The notes below the pieces were generated by a model, which worked only from the letters and a program-made list of their open reading frames with translations, was not told the DNA's origin and did no database searches. A stretch of DNA of 64,000 bases from Earliella scabrosa (Eukaryota > Basidiomycota > Agaricomycetes > Polyporales > Polyporaceae). Shown piece by piece: positions 35,549 through 47,659 of this stretch; the stretch's first letter is position 1, and each line of letters opens with the position of its first letter. The stretch is from NCBI GenBank assembly GCA_022605405.1, contig JABYQQ010000004.1, forward strand, positions 1,612,001 through 1,676,000, written 5' to 3'. The position numbers were made by a program, and so were the translations under genes.

Positions 35549-36865
35549 ATGGTTCCATACATACCAGGAGAGATCACCGACCACATCATCTCCCTCGTAT
35601 GGCCTGACATCCCCTCTCTCTGCCGCTGCGCCCTCGTTTGTCACGAGTGGCTACCCGCCAGCCGTCTCCACCTGTTCTACAGGCTCGACATCTCGTCCGG
35701 GACGAAGTACGACGCGCTCATGACGCGCGTCCTCCCCTCCGAACATATGAAGCCGTGGCTCGCCTCGGTGCGCCATCTCCGCCTGCGCGGGTATCTTGAG
35801 ATCAAGGTCGATGCCAGCCACCCGGTCTCGCCAGAGTCGCGCAGGGTGCACCGGTTCATCCACGACTTTGCGGGGCACCTGCCAAACTTGCAGAGCCTGC
35901 AGCTCGTCTACCTCGACTGGCACCTCTGTCCGCCGCACCCCAGCGCGTACCTCGCGATCTCGCGCTTCACGGAAGTCCGCGAGCTCGTGCTCCACTACTG
36001 CGAGTTCCCGTCGTTCACCGTGTTCCGACGCCTGCTCGTCGCGCTTCCTGCGCTTTCGGAGCTCTCGTTGAAGTATTCCAGTTGGCCGGCGATGCCCAAG
36101 GGCTTGTTCACGGTCGTGTGCCCGCAGAGGCGGCCGGGGTTGTCCAAGCTGCGGATTGTGAGCGTCGCGGGTGCAGACTACACGGATGACCTCTTCAGGT
36201 GGCTCCTGCAGACGCCGTCGCGGACGTCTCTCAATAGCCTCACAATCATGTCGATCAGCCGCGGACGGCATAGGCTATGGCGCAATACCTACACGGAGTT
36301 CGTGCAGGCTATCGGCTCAAGGCTCTCAATTTTGAACATACCTGTCGTTTCAGGTGAGCAAGCGGATGCATGGTCAACAGCAGGTCGTCGCGCAACCACT
36401 CACCTACTGTACACCGCATGAGTAGATGGGCATCCGCCGCTCTCGCGGCTCAAATCATTGTCCGCCCTCGGAATCTTCATGTATGACCGTATTCGAGGGT
36501 CACCGGAGTGGGACAAGGTCCACAGCATGCTGTGCGGCGTCCCACACGGGCTACGCTCGCTCTCGTTCGTCATCTACCAAGACCTGTCGGACAGCAGACA
36601 GAGCGACCCCGGAGAGCGTCTTGAGCGCGTGGACGACAACGACATGGAGCTCCTCGACCTGGTTCTCGCAGGGGAGACGTTTGCCAGCCTCTGCGAGGTC
36701 GTGTTCAAAGTCAAGAGACGTGCGCCTCGGCCGCCTGTTGCGCATGAGCTCATTTCGATGGGGATGCAGCATCCCTTCTCACACGAGCTGATATGGAGGA
36801 GCATTCGAGAGAGGCTGCCCCGCCTGCACGGCCGAGGTGTAGTGAAGTTAGTCGTTGTAGGCTAG
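35549..36865 (+). CDS. F-box protein, paralogue of the gene at 23156-24494
   Basis: Starts MVPYIPGEITDHIISLVW. The F-box continues through CALVCHEWLPASRLHLFYRL, then leucine-rich repeats of the same layout as the 24-kb gene (LPNLQSLQLVYLDWHLCPPHP; VRELVLHYCEFPSF; LPALSELSL). One intron (GTGAGC at 36354 to GAGTAG at 36423) lies at the end of the conserved part and joins VVSG-type sequence to DGHPPLSRLKSLSALGIF. The gene ends with TAG 36865 after VVKLVVVG, about 415 residues. It is a likely SCF ubiquitin-ligase adaptor; the target is unknown. Block-by-block similarity to the 24-kb gene indicates duplication, now in inverted orientation 11 kb apart. Confidence 0.85.
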
Positions 36866-38424
36866 TACTAGCTAGTAGGACATTCATAAGCGATAGCGTA
36901 CCTCTCATGACCAAAGAACAATCTATATTGAGCTGTTCTGAGCGTTCCTGAAGCGTTACAACCCAAATAGAACGGTGTTCGCGAGTCGGATTACGAACTC
37001 AATGGTCGCAGCGATTGTGTTCTTGGGCCCGACGTTGAGTCGAGATTCGGCGCCAAATGGTGATGACGCAAGATTCGGGTGTCAGGGGTCCATCTGCGGC
37101 ATTTTGCGATTGGCTGGGCACAATTGCCTCACTGGAATGCCTCCCCTCTCGTCCTTTCCTCTCAACCTTCACCCTCTTAAGTATCCCTCGCAGGACGTCC
37201 CTCGCGCTACTCCGCCTCTCTCTCCTCTGGCTATGTCTGTGCTTACCTAGCGAGCGGGGGCGAAGTTCCCAACACGCTCGCGCGACGGTCTTTTCCTCAG
37301 CTGTCGCTCTGTGTGGTCCTACCCTGATATGCATCCCAGAGAGACGATCTTTCCTCGCGGCCTCGCGCTCTGGACAGCACTCAGGACTGCACGATTACGC
37401 TTGCTACACACCTATCTAGCCCAGGTGCGTGTTCTTCAATTTCTACGATGAGGACGTGCGAGCGTAGTTCTCCGAATCTGTCCTCATCGAGTTGAAGGTA
37501 AGTCTCTATCGTCGTGTGGCGAGCCGCGTACCAGAACGACATCAAGTGCCTACACACCGGCGTACACTCTTCCGTTCAGACGGTCCAACGTTCAAAGCGT
37601 TGCGTCGGCGTCGTCCAGACTGTGCCATCTCCAACCTGTCACTCGCCGTCGAGCGCCCACACCCACGATGGCCGCCAACTATCGACGTGGTCCAGTCCTG
37701 AGCAGAATATTTGTCCGTGTTGTGGCTGCGGGCACGTTGCTCTGCTCAACCGCCGAGCACATCGCCCCGGCCGTCATCGGACTCGCCGCCGAACCTTGTC
37801 AGATGCCTCCGAATACGCCGACCGTGGGCGACACGGTCGCCGTGCTAGGGGCTTGCCGGGTCTCACAGCTATCATTCCGTGCGCTGTTCTCTGTCATCCG
37901 CATGTCGCGCCCCTGTGTCGTGCGCTGATGGTCGTTGCTTCATCTAGGTCCATCCGATCATCTTGCCACTGGCAGGAGGAATCCATTTTGCGCTCCGGGC
38001 GCCTCGGTGACGCCGGAAGCTGTCTGACCGCTCTGTCGTGCATATTCACTCGTCTGCATGCGTCATGTATACTCGCAGTACTATCGTCTATGTATTTGTT
38101 ACGATCCGTGCAAAATTGGACACTCTTTTTTCGTGAACCTGGCCAGCCATGCCTTTGTCAACGTGAAGTGCTCGAGCTTCGACCTCCCACGCTGACATGT
38201 CATCGCACTTCCCATTCTCACAATGAGCGTTCCCTATCCAGCCGTCCACTCTGTAGGGTCGGTGCGCCAAGCTCGTGCAAACAGCGTGAAAAACTTGTTT
38301 CACCTGCGTCCCCTGACGCCCTTCTCGTCTGGGGCAGCATTTAAACGTCCACTCCCCTCTGTTCTCTTCAGTCTGCCAGAGCCACCTCTTCGTTCGTCGC
38401 CTGCACTTCGTCTCACCTTCTACG
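36866..38424. other. Intergenic region of 1.56 kb
   Basis: No gene recognised. An ATG-started frame at 37668-37928 (86 codons, MAANYRRGPVLSRIF) is the best small candidate but is unsupported. CT-rich tracts and TTTAAA at about 38340 lie in the promoter of the next gene. Confidence 0.3.
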
Positions 38425-39289
38425 ATGCGTTTCACCACTGCGACGTTTGTGGCTGGTCTGTTCACGGCTGTCTCCGCACACTTTCAACTCCAGTTCCCCC
38501 CTCCTCGTGGACCGTTCGTCGCTTCGAGGGAGCCCACCTTCTGCGGTACGTTCTTGCATATCCTTGTGTCTCCGCCCACACTCAAACATGATGAGCACAG
38601 ATGGCTACGCTGACGTGACCACCAACCGTACCGTCTTCCCAACTGACGGCGGGTTCGTCTCCCTCAACATCGAACACCCTACCTGGACGCGTATGTGTCC
38701 TCACACATCTCAACTCATTGTTGATACTCATAACCAACATGCAGTCGGCGGAATCGTTTCGACCGTTGCGAACCCCAACACCTTCCCCAGCTTCCAGGAC
38801 AGCAACGGCCAGTTCCAGCAGTTCATCCCGTTCTTCCGGACCACAGGCGAGGGCGCCTTCTGCCTGAACGTCAGCCTCGCGGACTGGGGCATTAGCGGCA
38901 TCCAAGACGGCGCGAACGTCACCGTTCAGTTCATTTTCGACGGCGGCGACGACACACTCTACCAGGTCCGTACCCTTGATAAGCATACTCATGGACGGGC
39001 TCGATCGGCTGATGCGCCCTTGAATGCGTAGTGCGCCGACCTGACCCTCCGGGACAACGCTACCATCCCCGACAACGTGGCGTGCACGAACGCGACGAAC
39101 GCGGCTGTGACGCCGGTGTCTTCGAGCATCTCTCCTACCGGGACGGCGCCCGCTGGCAACGGTAGCGACAGTGGCAGTGACGGCAGCAGCGGCAGCGGCA
39201 GTGGGGGCGATAATGGTGCGATCCGGAACGGCGCCATTGGCATGTCTGCCGTCGCTGGTCTCCTCGGCTTCGTCGCCGTTTTGCTGTAA
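38425..39289 (+). CDS. BIM1/X325-like copper-binding GPI-anchored protein
   Basis: Member of the LPMO-like X325 family, of which Cryptococcus Bim1 takes part in copper uptake; these proteins bind copper but do not cleave polysaccharide. A signal peptide (MRFTTATFVAGLFTAVSA) would be cut just before HFQLQFPPPRGPF, leaving the N-terminal His needed for copper binding. Four exons joined by three canonical introns give FCDGYADVTTNRTVFPTDGG, then VSLNIEHPTWT, then FCLNVSLADWG, then CADLTLRDNATIP. The tail is Ser/Gly-rich (DSGSDGSSGSGSGG) and ends in a hydrophobic segment (SAVAGLLGFVAVLL), the pattern of a GPI attachment signal. About 215 residues. The protein probably sits at the cell wall or plasma membrane. 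Confidence 0.85.
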
Positions 39290-40331
39290 AAAGGTTGTGG
39301 CTCTGTGTCATGTGTAGTAACGAACGACGCTTCTTGTACGAATCCCGTCATGTACATAATGGTGTCCTGAGCTGAATATCGATGGCCGTCGGCGATCCGT
39401 ATTTCAGGCTGGTGTGGCTATATGCAGTGTGTCCACCCACCTATGTGACGGTGAACAGTATATACTGATGCTCGCTCATTGGGCACTCTGAGCGAACTCT
39501 GTCAAGCCGCACGCATTCGATATGGATGGTCTGGTGCTTAGTAGACTCCGGAGTACCGCACCAGTCAACTCTCTCCGCCCTTGCGCAACGCCAGCTACTA
39601 GTAGCGCGCGACAAAGACTTCGCTAAGTCTTGTGTCACTTTACACGGTGCACTCGGGCCTCTGCCAGTGACAACCTAGCGTAGAGTCCGCTCTGTGACCG
39701 TACATTCTCTCTAGCCACGGTAGACGAGCACCCCGGCTTCCGAGGCTTGGGCGCGATCCGGACAACAAACTCTCGCCATTCTACAGTATTCTCTCCTCTC
39801 ACGCCCGTCCATCTAGCTGTGATGTCTGTCTCTTTACGTACCTCTCTCCCTTCTAGAGCTGCATGAACGATCCCGACTGAACGCGATCACGAGATCGTGT
39901 CTCGCTTAGCGGGCTTGGCACCCTGCGAGGCCCGCCAAGCAGTTGTTCGAAGCCACAGATAGCTCTCGATCTTTGCATACCGCCTCCGCGGTCTGAACTG
40001 GCTATATACGCGTTTCTTCGGTTTTGAAGCACGTCGCGCCCAGGGAGCACAGGCACGCCGTAGCAGAAGGATTTGGACATCGCGCTCTGAGTTCAGCCTA
40101 CAACCGTGATGCAATTGAGCCCGTTAATGCGATGCTATAATGGAGGTTGCTGACAATTTGGCTAATGAACATGAATGTGCCCGTGAGTTACAGACCCTGC
40201 ACCTCAATCTGTCTCGAGCCCGAGGTGAAATACCGTCATATGTGTCAACCACCGGCTAAGCCTCCTCCAGTCGTTGCCGATGATCCGGATTGTCCAGAGT
40301 CGCATTATTTCATTGAATACGGGCTTGCAAG
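39290..40331. other. Intergenic region, no gene seen
   Basis: Short frames only. An imperfect hairpin (AAGACTT..AAGTCTT near 39613) is visible. The region contains no convincing start or splice pattern. Confidence 0.35.
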
Positions 40332-40685
40332 TTACCATTCACTACTCCACCCGCCGGCAACATCGAGACAACCTCCCTCAGGCACGGCACCCCACTGGGT
40401 GTCAATGTCCTCGAGAATGCTGCGGGCGTCCCATCCATTCAATGCATCCTCCACCTGCTCGGGAGTGACCATAGTGCTTGGCTTCGGCTCGGATCTGCCG
40501 GCTGCACCTATGAAGTACTCGAGGGGAATGGCGAACGCGTGCCCGTAGACCCTCTTCACGTCTCGGATAGCAATGAGACGTTTGCCATTGGGGTGGAGCC
40601 GAGGTCGCGCGTTTGGGGTGTTTCTACGCCTGAGTTCGGGTCAGCCTGGGGGTAGAGCGTGAATGTGGGTAACTTACGCAGGCAT
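40332..40685 (-). CDS. Small hypothetical protein with one intron
   Basis: ATG 40685 reads MPA, broken by a 48-base intron (GTAAGT donor, ACTCAG acceptor), then continues RRNTPNARPRLHPNGKRLIA and AIRDVKRVYGHAFAIPLEYF. It ends with TAA at 40332 after DVAGGWSSEW, about 101 residues. The strong donor and the exact restoration of frame support a real gene. It has no signal peptide or known domain. The central part (TPEQVEDALNGWDARSILED) looks helical. It could be a fragment of a larger family member. Confidence 0.4.
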
Positions 40686-42130
40686 TGCGAGTGAAGTCAG
40701 TGCCAGCGGTCTATGATAGACGAGCGGCGGGTTGGAGTTCTACTGCTCAATATCATATATACGTATGGCAGCTGCGGTAAGAGCGGGTGCGCTTGGCTCA
40801 TATTCTCACGTACAACTTCTCATGGTCTGCATCTGAAATTTGAGTTACCCCGTGACGACGGCTTAACCCGGAGGTGCTATCACAAGGTGAGCTCCAAAAG
40901 CCCGCAATGATTTAGAGAGAAAAGAGGGGAGCTACGGCTTTCTCAGACTTCGTAGTATTGCAATATTGACGTTGTCCCTGCTCGCAGATCCGTTGCACGG
41001 CCAACATGAGGTCATTGGCCATGCTAAGCTCAGTCAAGAGCCGCACAAATACTACTTGTAGACCATGACTCGAGCGAGGCCCACTACATGAGGAAACGCG
41101 ATACACGTCGTGACGTTGTAGAGTCCGTATCGGAGAATAGGGCATGCATGATGAGGTGAACGCCTTCACCGCAATCTCCCTCTCGTCGTTCCACTAGAAC
41201 CCATTTATCTGATGACATCCCTCTGTCAGTCTTGTAAAGGTAGAGTTTTTCATGGACCTCGAGTCCTCCAAGAAGTCATCTCAGCTGGCCAATTGCCTAT
41301 CCAGGATGGAACTCCCGTCGACACAGCCACACGTCAACGCCACGTGTGCGCTGGCACTTGGGGGCGCGACGACGATGATCCAAGTTCGTCCCTGCCACCA
41401 GCTGCCTGCTACTCTCGCCCAGTCGCGCAATTCTGTCTGCCTCAGCATCTGCACTACCTCGAGCACTCATCCAAATACCCTTCTCTGCCAAGTCTCTCAC
41501 CGCACTGTCTGTCTCCAGCTGTCTCCCACGTTCTGATTGTCTCTCCTTCCATATACGCAACAACACGTGGCGTCATCCGCACTGTCCGGTCAGCGTCGTT
41601 TCTATTGTGCTCGAGCGACCGGTTCACCAGCCGAGGCTTTCTTCAACGACGGTCCCGAATACAAGCAAGTCGTCATGCTCGCTTCGAGAGGTACGCCCGC
41701 CATCGATGGCACGATGGACTCAATTGTCCGACGTGGGCGTGGGTAGGGCGGTGGCTGGCGGTGAATGCGGCAGAATCTAGTCAGGACGCGCTGTGATCAT
41801 TCAGAAGCCCCCTCCATTCGGTATGCCTCCTGAGGCTGTCGCGATGCGTGCAGTCAAACTTGCCATATGGGACACTCCTTGTTCTTCGGAGGGACACCTA
41901 CGCGTCGTGTGATATTCGGATTCTTTCGGTTACCGCCGCGAGGAGGCAGTGGCGTCAAGTGCCGTCTCCGTACTCCCCTCCCAGCTTGGCAAGTCAAGCG
42001 TCTTTCAGCTAGAAATGGCAAGAATCGACATCCCTTTCCGAGGTTCCTTGGGCGGTGATATCGTCTATCGCGGTGCCGCGAGGCAAACACCAACTGCTTT
42101 TCTGGGCACTGGTGGGGGGCAACCTGGTCC
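40686..42130. other. Gene-poor region with one long unproven ORF
   Basis: An ATG-started single-exon frame at 41212-41796 (194 codons, MTSLCQSCKGRVFHG) is the longest candidate, but its composition is patchy and nothing is recognised. Other frames are shorter. Confidence 0.3.
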
Positions 42131-42137
42131 TATAAAT
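42131..42137 (+). promoter_or_regulatory. TATA-like box
   Basis: TATAAAT lies 76 bases before ATG 42207, in the expected place for the core promoter of that gene. Confidence 0.45.
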
Positions 42138-42206
42138 TTCTGCTGTGCGTACATTCTTCGACACAGCTGCTCCCTCGTATCTCCGTCCAACAAGCCTCGA
42201 TCCACC

Positions 42207-43274
42207 ATGCCCAAGGTCAAGAATACAGACGCACTGAACAAACCTAAACTCATCAAGTGCGTGCGGCGCGGCCGATGTGTGAAGCTGCCGGCTTCGTTAC
42301 GAAAGCTTCCTGTAGAGGTCAGTGCATTTCGTACACAAAGCCGTTCATTTTGCTGACCGCTGAACCTCCAGCACTTTGCGCTATGGGGTGACGAGTCATT
42401 CCGGTTAGAATTCAAACATACGCCACCGCCACCGCGCCCGCAACCCCCTCAACCGTCAGAAGGCAGCGAGCAACAGGGCAGGGCAGACAGTCATTCCATC
42501 ACATTCCATGTCCCCACATCCGACTCTGAAGGTACGCCACCGCCGCAGTCGCCACCGTCGAAAGGCAAGCGACGCGTCCGCCACCCGCGGGTCAAGGAGG
42601 AGCCCGAAGAGGACTTCCCGATTGTCGTGGTAGAGGTGCGCGAGCCCACTCCCGACCTCGAATATCCATCTTCTCGCTCGGTCTCTCCCGATCCTCCCAT
42701 GCACGCACCCATTCCTCAGTCGCGTCGCTATGCGCAGTCGATCTCGCCTCCCAGCTCCCCGCCACTCACTCCCCCGGATTCCCCGCCACAGCGCCCGTGG
42801 TCCTCCCCCTCTGAAGCCATGCAGTACTTGCGCGTTCCTCATATCGACATTGCCCCGCGCTCACGTTGGCCCGAAAGGACGCGCTCCGATCCTCTTGTAG
42901 ACTGCCCGCCCCCCACGCCACAGTTCGAGCGTGCCGGCCGCGATACCCTCTTCGCAGCCGTCTCCCGCGGCGAGCTTCCTCGACCCAAAGTGAAAGAAGA
43001 GAAGCTGCCCCGCGTCGCATTTGGCGAGGACATCCGGATCGCTGACGTCGACGTGGACCCCAGCCAGCCATACTCACAGCGTGAAATGGGCAAGCGGGAT
43101 ACCCGCTTCGACCCGTACCGGCGCCCGAGGGCCGTCCTCCCGCCGCTCTCGCAGTTCCTTGCGGAGTGCCTGCGCGCACAGGACGAAGCGCTCCCAAGCT
43201 GGTACAAGAAGCTCAAGGGGATCCCGGAATCGTCTCACAGACATACTTCTCAGCCCGCATACTACTCCGATTAG
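42207..43274 (+). CDS. Hypothetical Pro/Ser-rich protein with basic N-terminus
   Basis: Unrecognised. Two exons. ATG 42207 gives MPKVKNTDALNKPKLIKCVR and a basic stretch up to LRKLPVE. A phase-0 intron (GTCAGT to CTCCAG) leads to HFALWGDESFRLEF. The remainder is rich in Pro and Ser with many SP sites (SPPSSPPLTPPDSPPQRP), acidic KEEPEEDF, and a more ordered C-terminus (LPPLSQFLAECLRAQDEAL, then PSWYKKLKG). About 335 residues. The phase-0 intron followed by a short motif with Trp-Gly recalls the GPKQTIP family at 20 and 29 kb, but the N-terminal motif itself is absent. Possibly a nuclear regulator; function unknown. Confidence 0.6.
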
Positions 43275-45710
43275 GAGACTGCGGGCACTATCTCCCAAAT
43301 GTTGGGACTGTGCTGCAGCGATGAGGTCTGCGACGGCGCGGACGTTCACGCTTGCGGCACATCGCACTGGAGCTCTGACGAGCGCGTTGCCGTCAGGCCC
43401 TTTCTTCCCGAGTGTCCGTTGACACTCGGCCTTGCACGACACGCGTTGTCGATTTGTGCATCTTGATTGATCATGATGTTCGTGGATGCGACGTGCGTGT
43501 TTGGCGTGTCCCATACGACATCACTATGTGTGTCACCTTCGTGTTTTCCTCTATGTCTCAATGTATGTCGCCCATGTAGTATGCGTCTCGTCATAGCTGT
43601 GATCACCATTCGCTGATCTCTTCCTGTAAAAACCTTGTACATAGAAGGGACTTGAGCGTGGATATATGCAGTAGTATCACTAGCCATGCCGTGTGGACAA
43701 GGTCGGCAACTCGACTCGGACTTGCTTACCCTCAGCTAGCGACTGGTGGCGGTACGTTGCGTTCCCTGTTGAATGTGCTGCTCGATCACACCGCGCTCGC
43801 ACGTGCTCAAAGCTTGAGGTTGGGACATGAAAGATTCTGGTCACCGTCGCGAGAGATGTGCCAGACGAGGTTCTTCGGTTAACCGGGCCGGCTTACCGGT
43901 CGAACTTCGACAGTCGAACCTTGTTTAGACGCCAACTTTCTTTCTTTCCTACTCTGCCAGTGACTCACGCACTGCTTATCTCAGTCCTTGCAATCTGAAC
44001 TTCAGGTCACATCCGAAGATACGGTGCCATCCGAGCCCATCGTCACTCTCTTATAGCAATCCTGACGCTTGCTGCGGCTCGGGAATGATCAGGTTGGTAC
44101 CGTCACAAAGGTTTGCTCATGCGCATATACTTGACCTGACTGAATCATTCCTGCGCATGCCAGATCGTTGAAAACTCCATTGAAAGCACCCCAATTGTGT
44201 ACCTCTAAACCTTCAGCACGGGCAGGGATGGCCATGTGAACGTTGTGGGTCGATCGACCCTCGTCGAACTTCCTCATCAGATGTGATGCTTATGCTGACA
44301 TGTGCAGCTGAGTAGGGCGCCGAAGAGATTCGAGTAAGTCCTCTTCTTGCTCAACTTCGTATCCCTCGACTCAGTGCTGAGCGACTAGGATGCCCCGTCA
44401 CTAGTGCGTTCTCGACATAAGACCATAGAGAGGTATCACGCATCTGGACGCGTACACAATCAATCATATACACCCCCTCCGTCGCACGAGATGACAGAGA
44501 ATCCGTCAGAGAATTCCGCGCTGCGGTCACTAAGCCTTCTACACCGGCGTTGACGGATTCAAAAAATCAATCCTGCTGTATTGACTATGTACGCCCTCCC
44601 ACCATGTAGGTCACACGCGCCGGTCGTCTCAGGCGGGGCTGATACCTCCGAGTGTCGGTTGTGACAAGCGTGGCATGGTAGGTCTACCATTCCTGATCTA
44701 CGTTACTACCCACTCTGACAGATGGTACTGCTAGGGTTCTCCTCACGGATAGGCGAACGCAATGACATATTTACGGTCTGAAGGTGGGCAGTTGAACTCA
44801 TCTTGACGCACGATGACAACGTCAACGAGCTGCGCGCAATTCTAGTCAGGCTGCACATCATCCGCGCGCATCATCCGAGAGAAGATCCTGCCTCATGCTC
44901 TCTCACGAGTAGGTTGGTGACGCATTAGACGGTGAGAGAAGCCCATCCACCCTCATATGTGTCGAAAGTCCCACTCATGCGTTGGGGTAGTGTCGGCGCT
45001 AGTGCGGGTCTACACACATCATTTCGGCAGCTATGGTCACCATCAATGTCTCGTGCTGAACGAGCTGCTGCCCGATTCTGTCGTGTGTCGTTCACAACGG
45101 ACATTGCTTCAGCGAACTGGTTATGGGTACCGCGTTGTTCTGACGGGACGTGCTCACGAAAGGCCATGCATTCCCATAGGCAAGAGCTATTCTTAAACCT
45201 TGTTTTCCCGAGGTAGGACCACATGCTTCCTTGGGCTTCTTTTAGCCGCTGATTCCACGGACCCCAAGCCACCTCAACGTTGTCCTTTGCTCGTTCTATA
45301 GATTGTCTACGAGGCACCTCATCTACGAACGATTAGCGGAGTCGCATCCAACAGTGTTCACCCGTTCAAATGAGTTTGTCGATGGTGAGTCTCGTCTGCT
45401 GCACATCTTCCATCCATATGTCAACCACAGAACGTGAAGAACATTCGCTCAACGCCGGAGGGGTGGAGATACCGTTCAGCGGGCTCACAACATGGGCTGA
45501 AAACGTGCGCGTGCTCTCACATATCAAGGGCAACTTGCCGTCCCCGGAAGCTTCGTTGGCAGAGTCTACCACCCGGATCCCACGAAAGGCTTCTCTTCTT
45601 ATGCATGGCGTTGATGCAGTTCCCGGCACTGCAGACAGTTCGAAGCTGTCAACCGACATGGCCGCAAGGATCGTAACACGTTCCAGGTACCCGTTTTCCT
45701 CGGATAGCAG
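43275..45710. other. Gene-poor region of 2.4 kb
   Basis: No complete gene. Candidates are a minus-strand frame at 44925-45317 and, on either strand of 45366-45717, two overlapping ATG-started frames (97 and 115 codons). They lack recognisable motifs and lie partly in the protease promoter. Confidence 0.3.
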
Positions 45711-45718
45711 TATATAAG
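45711..45718 (+). promoter_or_regulatory. TATA box of the aspartic protease gene
   Basis: TATATAAG stands 91 bases upstream of ATG 45802, a strong core-promoter match. Confidence 0.55.
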
Positions 45719-45801
45719 AGCTGTCGAAGACGCACACATGGCCTCGTTGGAGCTCCCGCACGGACATCCTCCCCGATAACCTTCTGCTTCGGACTGTGGA
45801 C

Positions 45802-47659
45802 ATGTCTCGCGGCCTCTCCTCCAGCTTCCTCTCCCTCCTCCTCGCGCTGACGCTTGCTGTCGTCGTCGGCGCGACGCCGGTGGTGCAAGTGCGGGACAAC
45901 CTCATCCGCCTTCCGATCGCGAAGAAGTTGAATCTCACGGGCACGAGCACGCTCCTCGCAGCGGACCAACTGCGCGTGAAGAACCTCCATACGCAGGCGA
46001 AGGCGCGATTGTCACCACAGCCGTTCTCGACCGATGCCATCATCAACGCCCCGTTGGACAATCAAGCGGTCTCGTACATCGCCCAGGTGAGTCCGAAGAC
46101 GATGACCCTCACAGACGCTTGCTGACGACTTCTCTCACAGGTCGGCGTTGGCAATCCGTCGACCTTCTGTGAGTTCTCTTGTGCTCCATCCTTTTGCCAC
46201 ATGACGACTGACGCGTCAAATCGTAGACGATCTCATTGTCGACACGGGTAGTTCCAACACATGGGTCGGTGCCACCCAGCCATTCGTGCAAACCTCCACC
46301 ACCCGGCAGACACGGAACAGACTGGTAACCATGCTCCATTGACAACACGTCCTATCATCGTACTGATTGAGCCTTCAGGCTGTCGATTATGGCTCCGGTT
46401 TTGTCAGGGGTGGGCATCTTCCGTATAGCTTCCTTTGCTCTCAAGCGCTGATAGCTTGCCCTAGGAACTGAATTCCTGGATACGGTGTCACTTGCACCTG
46501 GTGCGACTATCGCGGGCCAGGGCATCGGTGTCGCGACTTCATCCGGAGGCTTCGATGGTGTAGACGGAATTCTTGGGTGAGTTCTCATTGGGGCGACGTC
46601 AGCCAGGCAACGAGTCTCACGTGTCTCCTACTAGCCTTGGGCCAACGGCGCTCACTGTTGGAACTCTATCGCCTGACATGACTCAAACAGTCCCGACCGG
46701 TAAGTGCACTCGCGACCTTGTACAGCACGGAAACTCTTCTGACTGGGCAACCAGTGATCGACAACTTGTTCGCTCAGGGCGCCATCACCGACCAAGTGGT
46801 TGGTATATCGTTCCAGCCCACGAACTCAATTGAGATCGTGAACGGCGAGATGACCTTGGGGGGAACGGACTCTTCCAAGTTCACCGGTTCCATTTCCTTC
46901 TCGTACGTCATGTTTTCCGAGTCGACAGGTAATGTGGAGTGCACTGACGTCTCTCATTTCCTTGCGCTCCATCCTCCTCGATATGCGCAGGCCCATCACG
47001 CGCACGTCGCCCTCGAACCTCTTCTGGGGTATCAACCAGTCCATCAGGCTTGGGTCCACGACCATCCTCACCAACACTGCCGGCATCGTCGACACTGGCA
47101 CCACGCTCACCCTCATTGCCACCGGTGGGTCTTATCCTATCGCTCATTCCCTCCTTGCGGTGATTTACAGGTAACCGTGCATGCAGACGCCTTCACCAGA
47201 TATCAGCGCGCGACCGGCGCAGTTTTCGATAACAACGTCGGTCTGCTCCGTCTCACGCCCACCCAATTTGCGAGCCTACAGAGTCTGTTCTTCACCATCA
47301 ACGGGGTGCGTCTGTCACGCGTCGTTTGATGCCCTTGAGAGCTTACTGACACTTTGGGTCCTCAAGGTAACCTTCGAGTTCACCCCGAACGCTCAGATCT
47401 GGCCGGTACGTCTCTCCCGTCCATCGTCATGATCTGAACATAACGCTCTTTCTCTCCACAGCGCTCCCTGAACACGGCCATTGGTGGGAACGCTAACAGC
47501 GTGTACCTCATCGTTGGCGATATTGGCACGCGGACCGGCCAGGGTCTCGACTTCATCAACGGCCAGACGTTCTTGGAGCGCTTCTACTCGGTGTTCGACA
47601 CCGCGAACAACCGCGTCGGCCTCGCGAACACTCCGTTCACGCGCGCAAACTCCAACTGA
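45802..47659 (+). CDS. Secreted aspartic protease of family A1 (polyporopepsin-like)
   Basis: Pepsin-fold endopeptidase active at acid pH. The signal peptide (SSFLSLLLALTLAVVVGA) is followed by a propeptide (VVQVRDNLIRLPIAKKLN). Both catalytic motifs are present: DDLIVDTGSSNTWVG and AGIVDTGTTLTLI. Other blocks are GTEFLDTVSLAPGATIAGQG, SGGFDGVDGILG, VIDNLFAQGAITDQVVGISF and GEMTLGGTDSSKFTG. The C-terminal part is FINGQTFLERFYSVFDTANN then RVGLA. About a dozen short introns interrupt the gene. ATG 45802 is chosen because it directly precedes the signal peptide. TGA at 47659. Around 410 residues, the usual length for basidiomycete enzymes that degrade extracellular protein. Confidence 0.92.

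Noticed and set aside
35651..36271. A 206-codon minus-strand frame
   Set aside because: It is the antisense shadow of the F-box exon at 35549, very Arg/Glu-rich as expected for reversed GC-rich coding sequence.
43897..43922. A TTCGA-containing palindromic patch resembling a tRNA box B
   Set aside because: No matching box A, no cloverleaf arms; not a tRNA. I found no convincing tRNA, rRNA or CRISPR array in the window.
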